NCBI GenBank assembly: GCA_027579435.1
Contig: JANBPK010001586.1
Span: 1-27,209, forward strand
Length of the DNA stretch: 27,209 bases
Source: Candolleomyces eurysporus
Lineage: Eukaryota > Basidiomycota > Agaricomycetes > Agaricales > Psathyrellaceae
Reading direction: 5' to 3'
Part shown: positions 1 to 9,800 of the stretch, piece by piece
How positions within the stretch are numbered: the stretch's first letter is position 1
Layout of the letters: every line of letters begins with the position of its first letter
Position numbers and translations under genes: made by a program
The notes under the pieces: model-generated
What the model saw: the letters and a program-made list of their open reading frames with translations, nothing else
Told to the model about the DNA's origin: nothing
Database searches by the model: none

Positions 1-80
1 CATAGTAACTACCTCTTTGAGGTCCGTTAGACGCCGTTCTGGAGGAAAGGCGGCATTAGAACCCTTTCTCAGTGACGCAG

Positions 81-2012
81 GGCCTCCCATCGATCTTCGT
101 GAATTCATTTGTTGGTTTCGATATCGAGCTCACCATGCTCCCCTATTTTCTGTTTTTTAGATTATAACGATGGACCAGGAGCACTCCAAGTTCATCCTTG
201 CGACTGGGGTACAGCATTTTTGGAGAGGAAGGGCACAGAAAGAGCGAATGTTCGTTCGGGAACAGTTTACGTCGTGAGTTCTCGTGCTAAAATTATCTCG
301 CAGGGAAACCTTCCTTGGTACCGGCATATTCAATCGAGATGACGAGGTGAGTTCCTGCATTGAAATCTGAGAAGCGCGTGTGATTGACTCGCAATAGATC
401 TGGAAAGCGGTGCGCATCTTGAAAGCTCCATACCAGCACTATGTCTCCGACTCATCAAAACATTACAGCACCGTTCGACTGCTCGACCGTTCTTCGCGCA
501 AGATAGAATACGCGACTTCGAGATATTCGAAAAGTACACTAGCCGGACGCTTTCTATCCTGAACGCGAAGGCGGCGGCCAACGAGCCTTGTGAAGCACAA
601 GATCTTTTTGCGAGATTCACCCTGGATGCGGCATCGGAGTTTTTGTTCTCGCAAAGCTTGGACACGCTCGATCTACCTTTTCCAGTTCCCGGGAAGGCAG
701 TTTTGGGGGCGAAAGGGTCGGCGATGGAGGGCTCTTGGGGTGCTTTTGCTGAAGCGTTTGAATCTTGCCAGCAGAACATTACGAGCAGGGCAAGAATTGG
801 GCGCATGTGGCCGATTCTCGAGCTGTTCGGGGATAAGAACGAAGAGCACGCGAAGGTGATTCACGACTGGCTCGATCCTCTTGTGAAAAGAGCCATTGGT
901 GGTCATTCTGATACGGAGAAGGACCGCAGGGATTCGGCCTCTCTCGCGGAACGGACCTTTATAGAGCATTTGGCAGTCTCCACAAATGGTCGGTGTTTTG
1001 AACTCTAAGAAAGAAGGCGTCGACCTAATCGCCTTCTTCAGACCCCGTCGTCATCCGTGACCAACTGCTTAACATGCTCCTTGCGTCCAGAGACACGGTA
1101 CGGCGAAATTCGCTCGCTGAGCAACAATATCTAACCTTGCCCTAGGCTGCGTGCGTTCTGACGTATATTGTATATCTCTTGGCACTACACCCAGATGTAG
1201 CAGAAAAGCTGCGAGCTGAGGTTCTGAAATATTGTGGACCGACATCTCCGGGAACATTTGATAACTTTCGAGACATGAAGTACAGTGCGTACACCGAGTT
1301 TTGATCGACTAACAATCAACTGAATTTCATAGTGCGTGCTGTCATCAACGAAACCCTTCGTCTCTTCCCCCCTGTCCCTGTCAATCAACGAGAGACTCGG
1401 TCTGCACCTTGCACATTGCCTCCATCCGACCCCACCTTTGCTACCTCCGATAAAAGACCCTTTTACCTTCCGCCCGAGACGATAACCATCTACTTGCCTA
1501 TCTTGACGCAACGAAACCCAGCACTGTNGGGGGGAGGACGCCGACGAATTTGACCCCGAGCGTTGGATTGACCGAAAACGGCTTGGAAAGTATGTTGCAA
1601 ACCCTGCAATGTACGCTCCATTCAGCGCGGGGCCCCGTATCGTACGTCTTTCCGACTCCACCCTTCCTTGAGATTTGGCAATCTTATCAATGTGCTGCGT
1701 AGTGCATAGGCCAAAATTACGCCTATAACGAAATGTCATATTTCCTAGTTCGCTTACTCCAACAGTTTGATCGGTTCTCGCTCGCAAAGGAGTTTCAACC
1801 ATCGGGATCACTGCCACCTCTAGAGTGGAAGCTCCGAACTGGCAGACAAACGGCTGAACAAATTTGGCCAGCAGCTGCGATGACACTATACGTCAAAGTA
1901 CGTCTTAATTTAGTCCTCGACGATCCGATGGCACTCAAATTCAATTGTTCGTTCCTTCGCTTGCTCATCTTAGGGAGGCCTTTGGGTCAATTTTCATCGT
2001 GCAGACCAATGA
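81..2012 (+). CDS. Cytochrome P450, CYP63-like, 5' end outside the window
   Basis: Heme-thiolate monooxygenase, probably ER-anchored and oxidising a hydrophobic substrate that I cannot specify. I reconstruct exons at 81-110, 161-249, 304-346, 398-409, 469-988, 1042-1097, 1146-1284, 1333-1641, 1703-1897 and 1974-2012; all phases agree once the N at 1528 is dropped, giving 476 residues from the first visible exon. Landmarks in order: [20 protein letters not shown], the C-helix [13 protein letters not shown], the I-helix LLASRDTAA (usual AGRDTT, here Ser for Gly), the K-helix ETLR near 1350, FDPERW, and the heme-binding [17 protein letters not shown] across the 1642-1702 intron with its Cys codon at 1703. 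The C-terminus [14 protein letters not shown] ends at TGA 2010-2012. About 100 N-terminal residues, including the membrane anchor, lie left of the window. The Ser in the I-helix deviates from the usual Gly, but the gene otherwise looks functional. The exon at 81-110 is the least certain. Confidence 0.9.
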
Positions 2013-2205
2013 TCTGAGCGATTTGATTCGAAGCCTTATCCACCTGCCCATGATTGTAGAGTTCAATGTCGAATCAGCATCCACCTTCGGTTTATCGAAT
2101 TAATTTACGCTTTGACGCCTGCCCATCAACTGAGGCCAAGCTTTTTCCAGTGCGGCAAGGCTAACTGGAGCACTTCATAGCTAGCTGGTTTTCCATTAGG
2201 TCCGA

Positions 2206-2313
2206 GGCAAGATGGCCGAGCGGTCTATGGCGTGTGACTCAAGCGAAAGCTTGCCCTGCAAAGGGGTTTCTCATGGGAGTATTCCCGCGTGGGTTCAAAT
2301 CCCACTCTTGTCA
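2206..2313 (+). tRNA. tRNA-Leu(CAA) with 26-nt intron
   Basis: The acceptor stem GGCAAGA pairs with TCTTGTC (one G-T pair). The D arm is GCC/GGC and the T arm GTGGG-TTCAAAT-CCCAC. The anticodon stem TGTGA pairs with TCATG and the anticodon CAA is at 2240-2242. The intron lies at the canonical place after base 37, 2244-2269, and its CTTG can pair with the anticodon region as in yeast tRNA-Leu(CAA). A long variable arm fits leucine. The oligo-T run at 2316-2322 is the likely Pol III terminator. The discriminator base is A2313. Confidence 0.93.
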
Positions 2314-2389
2314 ACTTTTTTAAGAAGTTTTCGTCTACAGAGTTGGGATACTCTGAGACTATGGATTAACCTGAGGCCATCAGAACCAT

Positions 2390-2502
2390 GGCAAGATGGC
2401 CGAGCGGTCTATGGCGTGTGACTCAAGCGAAAGCTTGCCTCCGAAAAGAGGTTGATTTCTCATGGGAGTATTCCCGCGTGGGTTCAAATCCCACTCTTGT
2501 CA
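2390..2502 (+). tRNA. tRNA-Leu(CAA), second tandem copy, 31-nt intron
   Basis: The mature part appears identical to the copy 76 nt upstream: the same GGCAAGA/TCTTGTC acceptor, D, anticodon and T arms. The anticodon CAA is at 2424-2426. The intron at 2428-2458 is 31 nt, five longer than in the first copy and different in its 3' half, while its first 12 bases match. A T5 run at 2505-2509 is the likely Pol III terminator. The pair looks like a local tandem duplication in which only the introns have drifted. Confidence 0.93.
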
Positions 2503-2610
2503 ACTTTTTCGCAGTTTGGGCTAACTCGTCTATTACACTAAAAATCTATTGTACAAAGCCGGGTTAAAAGTCTAATATCTAAGGGCGTCTTCTATACTTA
2601 GAGCTGAGAG

Positions 2611-3814
2611 CTAGTAGGTGGAAAATTCTTCAAGCAAAGCGTTGATGGATGGTCGTCGAGAATGGTCCGTCCAACAGCAGGATAGAATATCCCAAGCTCG
2701 AGGGGAAACACCAGGGTAGCGGTGCAGCTCTGGCCATTGACTTCCTATGATGGCCAATTTAACATCCCACGCGTGCTGGAGATGGTTGAATGGTACGGAT
2801 TTCTCGCCACGGCCATCCAAAACCTGGGCAACGTTCTTCAGGGCGTTGAAACTCGACTTCTAAAATCACACATACCTGCAGTGCAGTCATAGAGAGTGCG
2901 TATACGTCCGTCGGCTTTGTTACAGACATATAAACGGCACTAACGTCCTCTTGAACTAGTTCCGGTGCTATAAAGCGATAAGTCGGGTGGACGGTTGTTG
3001 TGTATCCAGTTGGCCGAGTGGTGTAGAGGCGACTCAAACCTAGGTCGATGATTTTGACGACACCCTCTTCTGTCACACGAAAATTATCCTAGAACATGTC
3101 AGAAACGGAAGTCTCGGGAAAAGAGACTGCTTACAGGCTTTAGGTCGCCATGAACGAGGTTCAGAGAATGCATGTGTGAGACCCCATTGGCCAACTGTCG
3201 AATCTGTCAACGAAGAAATCAGTTTTGCCTACTCCTATATCAGTGTTAGCACGCACGATTTCCAGCCTGTCGGTGAAGCCTCTTGACATTGTATACTCGA
3301 GGGCATGGTGTTTCACGTAGTCTGTGACTATCGAAGGGATGCGTTCGTCAAAGACACCCCTCACGACGTTGGAGTCGATGAAAAGAACACCATGAAAGGT
3401 GTTAATATTTTCACATTGAATGGGCGACCTAACAAGCTGTATCCAAGCGTATGCCTCGCGGTAGGTCCGCTAAAGTGCTGTCAGCTTTTGCTCAATTACG
3501 AGAGGCCATCGTGACAGAACTAACACACCTGAGCAACTTTATTATAAGGTGTGTCGCGCTGCCCGCGAAAGGTCTTGAGGACGACTGAACGAGAGACACC
3601 ATTCTTTTGTATAATGCCCACAGTTATAATGCAGTATGGCGTCGTCTCGGGAAACTTGGGATGCTTTATGAATGCAAAATTGAGGGTCTGTAAAGTGGGA
3701 AAGATGCTGTTGAGTGGCGAGCCCGTCACAGGTTTAACATTGCACACTTGCGTGATCTCTGTATAGCCTGTTGGCCGATGTTTCGTCAAAGACGACGGCT
3801 GAAGGGTGGGTCAT
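2611..3814 (-). CDS. Small protein kinase (kinase A), intact, 309 aa
   Basis: Exons on the complement are 3752-3814, 3529-3687, 3257-3469, 3135-3203, 2876-3088 and 2611-2823. All junctions are phase 0 and the product has 309 residues, little more than a bare kinase domain. Motifs in order: SVVLKTF (beta-3 lysine), REAYAW (alpha-C Glu), the hinge region IVTDYV, the catalytic loop HGDLKPDN split by an intron, VVKIIDLGLSR in place of DFG, IAPEL (APE), TDVYALSM (helix F Asp) and an end matching CCWTDHSRRP. Catalytic Lys, Glu, Asp and Asn are present, but no GxGxxG loop is visible. It resembles the tyrosine-kinase-like families expanded in Agaricomycetes; substrate unknown. Intron 1 starts with GC (GCAAGT) where copy B has GTAAGT; a GT donor six bases further on would add two residues. 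Confidence 0.88.
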
Positions 3815-4403
3815 GATGTAGTGGGACAGAGCGACAACGGGTAACGAACTAAATTTTTGCCCAATGCCATTTAAATCATAATTTTTGGGGTCCCTAGGAT
3901 CAAGGGATTTTGTTCAGCGGCGAAGGGATTGTTGGCAGGTCCGGAACCGTCCCAATGGCTATCAAGAGATTTTTCCAAAATAGGGCATCTTCATTGATCA
4001 TGAATTCCGAGTACACTGTCGCGCTAAGGAGGGTGGGTCCCTTTCGTTACGTACCCCTAGGTCGCCAAGTGGACACCATTCAGTTTCAGCCCATTGAAAA
4101 GATGACATGTTGAGTTCTTCAACGTCATCCAATTGAGTACCACCCAGCAGCCTCCGTTAGTGCTGCCCCCAAAAAACAGTTCATGAGTAGCGGGGTTCGC
4201 CAGAAATTCGACTTGAAAGGCCCGTGAGATGGCACCGCCGATTCAATCTAGAGATACGGTCAAATGCTAAGTTAAGGCTACAGACAACATACAAAATGTT
4301 GAGCGTCACTCTTGAAGTTGCCATAAAAGTCTTGCTGGACTGGAGACCGTAGAGAACGGCCTGTCCGAGTTGGAAGAAGGTCCGGCACATGTTGATTGCG
4401 ATA
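3815..4403. other. Intergenic stretch upstream of kinase A
   Basis: This holds the promoter side of kinase A. The complement of 4140-4403 has open stretches with a plausible intron (about 4248-4292) encoding QLGQAVLYGLQSS-like sequence, but I recognise no family. By position it would correspond to the 3' part of the deacetylase in the other units. No confident gene is called here. Confidence 0.3.
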
Positions 4404-4685
4404 CACTGCTGGGATCCAAATTTCCTGCGGTTTGCAAAATGCGTGCAAAACGGATCCNAAAAAATCTTAAGTTCTAGAAAAACCTCTTGCAACGCGCAAA
4501 AGACTATTATTTGCGTATTGCCGCCCGCAAAACGCCAGATTCCGCGTATTGCAGGCTGCAAAAGGCAAATAATCGCATTTTGCACCACATTTTGGCCCAA
4601 TGCAGAATACTATCAAAACTTTCTAGTCTAAGGATGCGTTTTGCAGCGATCTTGCCGAATGCAGAAAAACCGGATCCCAGCAGTG
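4404..4685. mobile_element. 282-bp MITE-like element with long terminal inverted repeats
   Basis: The perfect outer repeat CACTGCTGGGATCC (4404-4417) is matched in inverse orientation by GGATCCCAGCAGTG (4672-4685). Imperfect inverted similarity continues about 75-80 bp inward, with TGCAAAACG and CTAGAAA on both arms. The trinucleotide ATA flanks both ends (4401-4403 and 4686-4688), a likely 3-bp target duplication. A CACTG start with a 3-bp duplication fits CACTA/EnSpm-type elements. No transposase fits, so it would be non-autonomous. The core is rich in GCAAAA/TTTTGC and includes an N at 4458. Confidence 0.82.
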
Positions 4686-4689
4686 ATAG

Positions 4690-5080
4690 TGATGTGACAT
4701 TGCCGTCGAGATCTCCGAGCCTTCCCCTCTACAATGTTGTGCTAGGAACGTTTCTTGGCGCACAGACAGCACAAACAGTCGGCACGATGTCCAGTCAGTT
4801 CGGAACGGGTCGCCGATTTGTGACTTTCAAGTATCCACATTGCCGCACCTAAGACCTTTCATGGCCTGTAAGCAATAGTTACAATTAAATCAATGTTGAT
4901 CTCTGACCTTTAAACAAGCTATAGAGAGCGTCGTGCAAGCAAGCACAGCTGTACTAATATAGCTAGAAACACCTTCTGGCTTCATTAAGAGTCAACCTTG
5001 AAATTGGGGTTGGGGCATAGACAGAGATATATATACCCACACTCCCTCAGCCGTTTGTCCACTGAAAACCGCCGATTGGT
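4690..5080 (-). pseudogene. Possible chitin deacetylase relic 0
   Basis: Two short blocks resemble deacetylase relic 1. The complement near 4720 reads CTCGGAGATCTCGACG, close to the TTCGGAGATTTCGACG of relic 1 near 8720. The complement of 4995-5045 matches relic 1 near 9350-9400 (CCCCAATTTCAAGGTT against CCCCAATTTTTCAAGGTT). The order on the strand is also the same. There is no long reading frame and nothing diagnostic of the NodB fold, so this call leans on synteny. The transposon at 4404 lies just downstream. Confidence 0.28.
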
Positions 5081-5670
5081 GCAATATGTGTAAAGCCCAT
5101 CAGAAAGAGTTTAAGGTTCAGCAAAGAATATCTGTTATGCCAACGTTATGATCGCAGGTTCACCTGGCTGCCTGGCTCCTGCTGACAAGTATCACCAGGC
5201 CACGCGGAGATGTACACCGGAACGATAGAGAGCAATAACTTTGAGTCAGGTTTCCACGGAGTGGTCAACAGGGACCCCCGACAGAGGATATGCTTAGCCA
5301 AGCAAGGATTTCCCTCTCAAGTCGGTTGACCGTACTGTCGTGAGGCGTTGAAGCACGACTGATTCCTGGATACCGTCCAGAAGAGTTACCTCCGCTGTGG
5401 GTCTATGATACCGTCTCCTGCAAATGGCTATTCCGATGGAGAGTTCCCCTCCATGGAATGTGCACGAAAGGGACGACGTTCTGCTTTAAGTAAGTTGCTA
5501 TCTCATCTAGTGGCCAGTTGCCCTTCTAGGCGAACGGCCGCCATGAGACCGGTCGTGTGGTCGTGTGCGTGACCGCCGAGACGCCGCGTTNCCCGCGTTC
5601 ACTGTGATGGTGATTCAGTCACGACCGCACTCAATTTGATCCTCCTCCACCACCTGGCCTTCGAAGAATT
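5081..5670. other. Unassigned stretch before FunK1 relic H
   Basis: No frame or RNA recognised on either strand. It contains an N at 5591. By position it would match the place of the (-) FunK1 gene in units 1 and 2, but I see no convincing similarity, so that gene may have been lost here. Confidence 0.3.
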
Positions 5671-7216
5671 ATGGAACCACTAGACCACGTCAATATACCA
5701 CCTCAAATTTCGAGAGGTTACAGAACTGCCAACCTGCGTCGGTGAAGCTATGGAGGATGAAGTCCTCGTTTGCGAGTTTGGGGACTTTCGACCTCACTAT
5801 CTCCCAGCGATGAGCCTTTCAAGTTCCAGCATCGAGGATAGGCTCCACTTCTGAGGTGATGTCTGCTGGATTATTGCTCTTTTTGCAGATCCCGGTCAAT
5901 GAAGCACTCAGTCCACTGGCAGATGGATGTGAGCCAGTCACGCCGGCCATGACGCTAGCGAACATAGTAAAGGACATCGTTCCAGGCAGCTTATCAACAG
6001 GAAATTGAGTGTGCCTTCAATCTAGAAACGTATTCTCTCAAATCGGAGGACTGAGTATTCTCACGTCACCGGCCGAGGTCAGAAAGGGGTCTTAGAGGTG
6101 GTGTCTTTGGTGTTTGCACCAGCGAGGACAATCATTGAACGGTTTGCCAGGTAAGCAGAGGTTCACTTTTTGACGCATCTTTCTCTAAAAATAGCTCGTA
6201 GCACCACCTCCGAGTTGTGTTGAAAGCGAGGCACATCATGAAACACGATGTTCGGCCCATATTTAGTTTTATAGCAAGTATTCTTCCTTCCGGAAACCGC
6301 TTGATCTAATAACAGTCCTTTGTTTAGGCTTCAAATGAAGGTAATAAGATATCTCTCTCTCTCTGGGATTTTTCTGTCCTCTAGCACAAAATTGTGATCG
6401 TTCAGCTAGATGAAGGTGTGGCTCGTGAGAGCAATGATCAACATGCTCTAATGAAGGATACACTAATCTCGATAAATTGAAATACTTATTTTATCGCTGA
6501 AGTGTAAATTTGGTACTGCCGGAGACCTGGGATGTGGTCCTCACATCACCCTCCATTGCACACCCACCGGCAGGCGCTTTATTTCCGAGCTTGAAGAATC
6601 CCGGTTTGACCTGACCACACATTCCATTGACGAAAGCTGTGGACCTCGCATAACTGGTCGATATACTCGGGTATTTGGACTGCAAGAGCTTGACAAAGGC
6701 GCATTCGAATTTAAGCCTGAGACAAAACCTAGGGTTCTCAAGGACATGCGACCCAACGACGGTGCCAAGCTTTTGTCAACAATCCTAGCTGAACTCGAAG
6801 CTTCGACTATCTTGAGCCGTCTGACGCGCCATATCATGCGCTCACCATAGAGGCCTTTGGGAATGGCGCCTGAATTTTCCCTACCGATGCCTTAAACTCC
6901 AGAAGGATGCCAAAGGATATCGCACGCTTCCGACCACTCCCACCTGTCGTCAAATTTCTCCACTACACCCCTTCACAAAGTGCAACGCATTGGAAGGGAA
7001 GAATGTCCAGAGTTCCAACGCCATGCTCCCGAACGGCGCCATTTCCTCCTGTTTGACGAAGAGTGTCAGATCATCGAGTACTCCCAACTGTCGGTACCTT
7101 CTCCGCTCTCCGCCAAACTGTCACGGGTATGTCCCTGCTCACTTCAAAGGCAAAAGTTAACCCTCTTTTCAATTAATGCTTTGTGCTGGCTGGGTTCACA
7201 GCGATATCAGCCGGCG
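5671..7216 (+). pseudogene. FunK1-type kinase pseudogene H, truncated in the catalytic loop
   Basis: FunK1 (Pkinase_fungal-like) genes encode kinases of unknown role that are expanded in mushroom fungi. ATG 5671 opens MEPLDHVNIP; after a frameshift the N-terminal block ELPTCVGEAMEDEVLVCEF and HYLPAM follows, matching the same block in copies I, J and F. Further pieces are VVSLVFAPARTIIERF (near 6100), RHIMKHDVRPIFSF (near 6230; compare VQIMNDDVRRTF in J), then an open stretch about 6500-6850 with CGPHITLHCTPTGRRF and KPRVLKDMRP, then PERRHFLLFDEECQ (near 7040), and finally an intron before CAGWVHSDIS (near 7180). Homology stops right there and kinase B begins on the other strand. Several in-frame stops and shifts are present, and the C-lobe is missing. 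Confidence 0.72.
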
Positions 7217-7223
7217 ATATTAC

Positions 7224-7993
7224 CGATCTTGACGACATCCTCTTCTGTCACACGAGAATATCAGAATATGTCAAAAACGGAAGTTCCGTGAAGGAACCAC
7301 TTACGGGCTTTAGGTCACCATGAGCAAGGTTCAGAGAATGCACGCGCGAGACTCCATCGGCTAACTGTCAAACCTGTCAACGAAGAAATTAGTTCCGCCT
7401 ACTCATGTATCAGTGTAGGCACGCACGATTTCCAGGTTGTCGGTGAAGCCTCTTGACATTTTATACTCGAGGGCATGGTGTTTCACGTAGTCTGTGACTG
7501 TCGAAGGGATGCGTTCGTCAAAGACACCCCTTACGACGTTGGAGTCGACGAAAAGAACACCATGAAGGGTGTTGATATTTTCACACAGAATGGGCGACCT
7601 AGCAAGCTGGACCCAAGCAAACGCCTCGCGGTACGTCCGCTGGAGTACGTCCGCTGGAGTTTGTCAGCTATTGCTTAATTGCGAGTGGCCAACGTGACAA
7701 AAGCCACACACCTGAGCAACTTTATTATAAGGTGCGTCGCGCTGCCCGCGGAAGGTCTTGAGGACCACCAAACGAGATACTCCATTCTCTTCTATGACCC
7801 CCTTCATCACCGTACGGTATAAAATCGTCAGAGTAGACGTGGAATTCTTCATGAACGGGAATATGAGGGGCTGTACAAGCCTGAACGGTGCTGTGGAGTA
7901 ATGAGCCCGTCATAGCTCTGACATCGCACTTACATAATCGTTGTATACAGCTGCTACTTTGTCAAAGACGGCGACAGTCGGAGAGTCGGCCAT
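7224..7993 (-). pseudogene. Kinase B, 5' two thirds of a kinase A paralogue
   Basis: Exons match kinase A one for one: 7934-7993 (starts MADSPTVAVFDK), 7712-7870 (159 nt, as in A), 7427-7639 (213 nt, as in A) and 7305-7373 (69 nt, as in A). The exon at 7305-7373 carries CGA to TGA at 7368-7370, then reads LADGVSRVHSLNLAHGDLKP. The next exon starts without its AG acceptor and breaks off near 7224 after VTEEDVVK. The DFG-equivalent, APE and the C-lobe are gone. A 14-bp tandem duplication (7632-7645 and 7646-7659) doubles the acceptor of the third exon. Exons 1-3 remain in frame, so the loss is probably recent. Confidence 0.85.
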
Positions 7994-8469
7994 GGTAGCA
8001 GAGCGACTGGCAGACAGCTAAGTAAAGAATAGAAAGCGACTCAATACAATGTAAAATATTTTTTGTGCGTGCGTGAGGTGAGGCCAACACGGGATTTGTC
8101 AATCAGAGGCCCGGGTCTTTGTCGCCAGACGCAATCGCGATTCAGATAAATTAAAAAAAAAAAGAGAACAAATGCAACCTTCAACTCATGGAGGATGCCG
8201 TTGCCCCACAAGCAAGCCCGTTGTCCAACTGGTTTGATTAATTTGATTATCAAGTCGCCGAAGTTCTGTGAGCCCATTCACTTCCGCTGTTTTCTGGTTC
8301 GAGAAAAAGATAGAATTTTTGTCATCTTCGACGACTTTCGTCATCTGCTCCAATCACCAGAAATCGATTTGGGGAGGGTACGGTGAGCGGAGATCGTCAA
8401 AGGACGATGAAATCTTCAGATGTCGGAGGCTTACCCAAAATGTCCTTGCCCCTTAAACTATAGGCGCTA
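7994..8469. other. Upstream region of kinase B
   Basis: Only short frames; it includes an 11-base A run at 8153-8163. The first 50 bases resemble the matching stretch above kinase A (GGGACAGAGCGAC against GTAGCAGAGCGAC), so some promoter sequence is probably shared. No gene is supported. Confidence 0.4.
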
Positions 8470-9800
8470 CTGCACGCGAACGCCACTTGTTGTGAGGAGC
8501 TTCCTCGGCTCGAAATCATAGTCGCCTCACTTCCCTGAGAAGAACGGCCTGTGGTATTCAAGTACTCACAACATGCGGAGGAATTGTACTCGATTATCGT
8601 CATCGAACGAAGAGGATGACTCTATGAATCTGGTTCAGTTCGAGTTCAAGCTAGGCGCAGAATCGCTTGATTGGAAGGCGTGACGTTACCATCGCACATA
8701 ATCGTCGAAATCTCCGAATACTCCGTCCTCGGAATCAGGGATTAGGATGTGTATTCTAGATGCCTGATGCCATGACCCCTGGGCAGAGCTTTGCTGCTGA
8801 ATCTATGAGTCTCCTGGGGCTACCGACAAAAGACGCACGAACGCCAGGAAAGAGCTGTAGTGAGTCTCGACATAAGACGCCCCTTGAGCGCAAGTCTCGA
8901 GGGTTGCCGTTTCAGATCTACAGTCCGCAAGTATACTTCGGCACGATAAACCGGGGGCTGAAACAGGTTGTGAAGTCTTTACTAGGCTCGGAGCAGGAAG
9001 CTCCGTCCGTGCGAGGGTGGGAAGTCTTGTATCGCGACAACCCTTTGCAATCTCTTGACCAGTTAGGCAATTTCAAATTGTGGAAGTCCGTTCTACTACA
9101 TCCATTCAAATGTCTGGGGACTGCGGTCACATCCGACGCCGTTGAGGAAGCTTCAGGAAGGGTGTCAAATGAATCGGAACTGCTTTGATGAACCTTACCG
9201 GTTCTGGGCACGATTTTCTTACATTGCATATATTGCACGAACACTTAACCCCATCTTCGATACCAAATTCGAGAATACTTACTGGGATGAGAGCAAAAAG
9301 AGTACTAGGGACAGTTGCCTTTACGGCATATAAAGTTCCGCAGTGAACCTTGAAAAATTGGGGTCGGAATATCGAGAGATACCCCCGCCTAGTCCGTGTC
9401 TACCTTTCAGCAAATTTTTCGCATTGGATCGCCTATCGGCGGGACCCAGCCCCTAGGTCGGCCCTAGCTGTCAAATTTATCAGAAAGAATACAAGTTTAG
9501 AGAAAGGAAGTAACGCAGCTTCAATGCCCCGGGCTCGCACCCGGACTCGGACTGTCGGAGCTGCCGGATTCGTCAAAATGTCATTCATTTCGCTACTGAT
9601 ACCACCAAACGGACGCGCTGGTTGGCAGATGGTTGGGAAGGAAGCTCGGTGATTACCGCAGGACAATAATATGAAAAAAAGTCTAAGAAAGCCGACTTCT
9701 GGAGGAGAAATCTGAGAACAACTCATGACAATAATNTGGGGAGTAACACGGGCNGCTAAGAGANGCGTTTTGGTGCCTGGCGAGATAAGAGAACCAAACA
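8470..9800 (-). pseudogene. Chitin deacetylase relic 1
   Basis: Collinear but broken similarity to the intact gene at 20348-22409. On the complement, in gene order: SYYCPAV and FPTICQPAR (9.60-9.67 kb; intact YYYAPV and FPTIWQPAS), FTAELYMP (near 9340; intact FAELYYT), FGIEDGVKC (near 9260; intact FGDVDDRIR), DSFDTLPEASSTASDVTA (near 9140-9180; intact DSNDWRAGIEGGVSSDIVDA) and THPNP followed by an acidic FGDFDDY-like tail (8.70-8.76 kb). The NodB metal motifs FDDGP and HTWSH are not readable, and no frame spans the blocks. Ns at 9736, 9754 and 9764 add noise at its 5' end. A 142-codon frame on the + strand at 8760-9188 is probably chance. Confidence 0.55.

Noticed and set aside
250..303. A 30-33 nt ultra-short intron in the P450 using GTGAGT near 274
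   Set aside because: The earlier donor at 250 gives a normal 54-nt intron and the expected join KERMETFLGTG, without seven extra residues.
2212..2421. Open frame starting MAERSMACDSS across the tRNAs
   Set aside because: It reads through both tRNA genes in a non-biological frame.
5000..5040. TATATATA run as a core promoter of a + strand gene
   Set aside because: The surrounding bases match deacetylase relic 1 on the other strand and no gene follows at a suitable distance.
8760..9188. A 142-codon + strand gene
   Set aside because: It is antisense to deacetylase relic 1, which aligns block by block with the intact gene.
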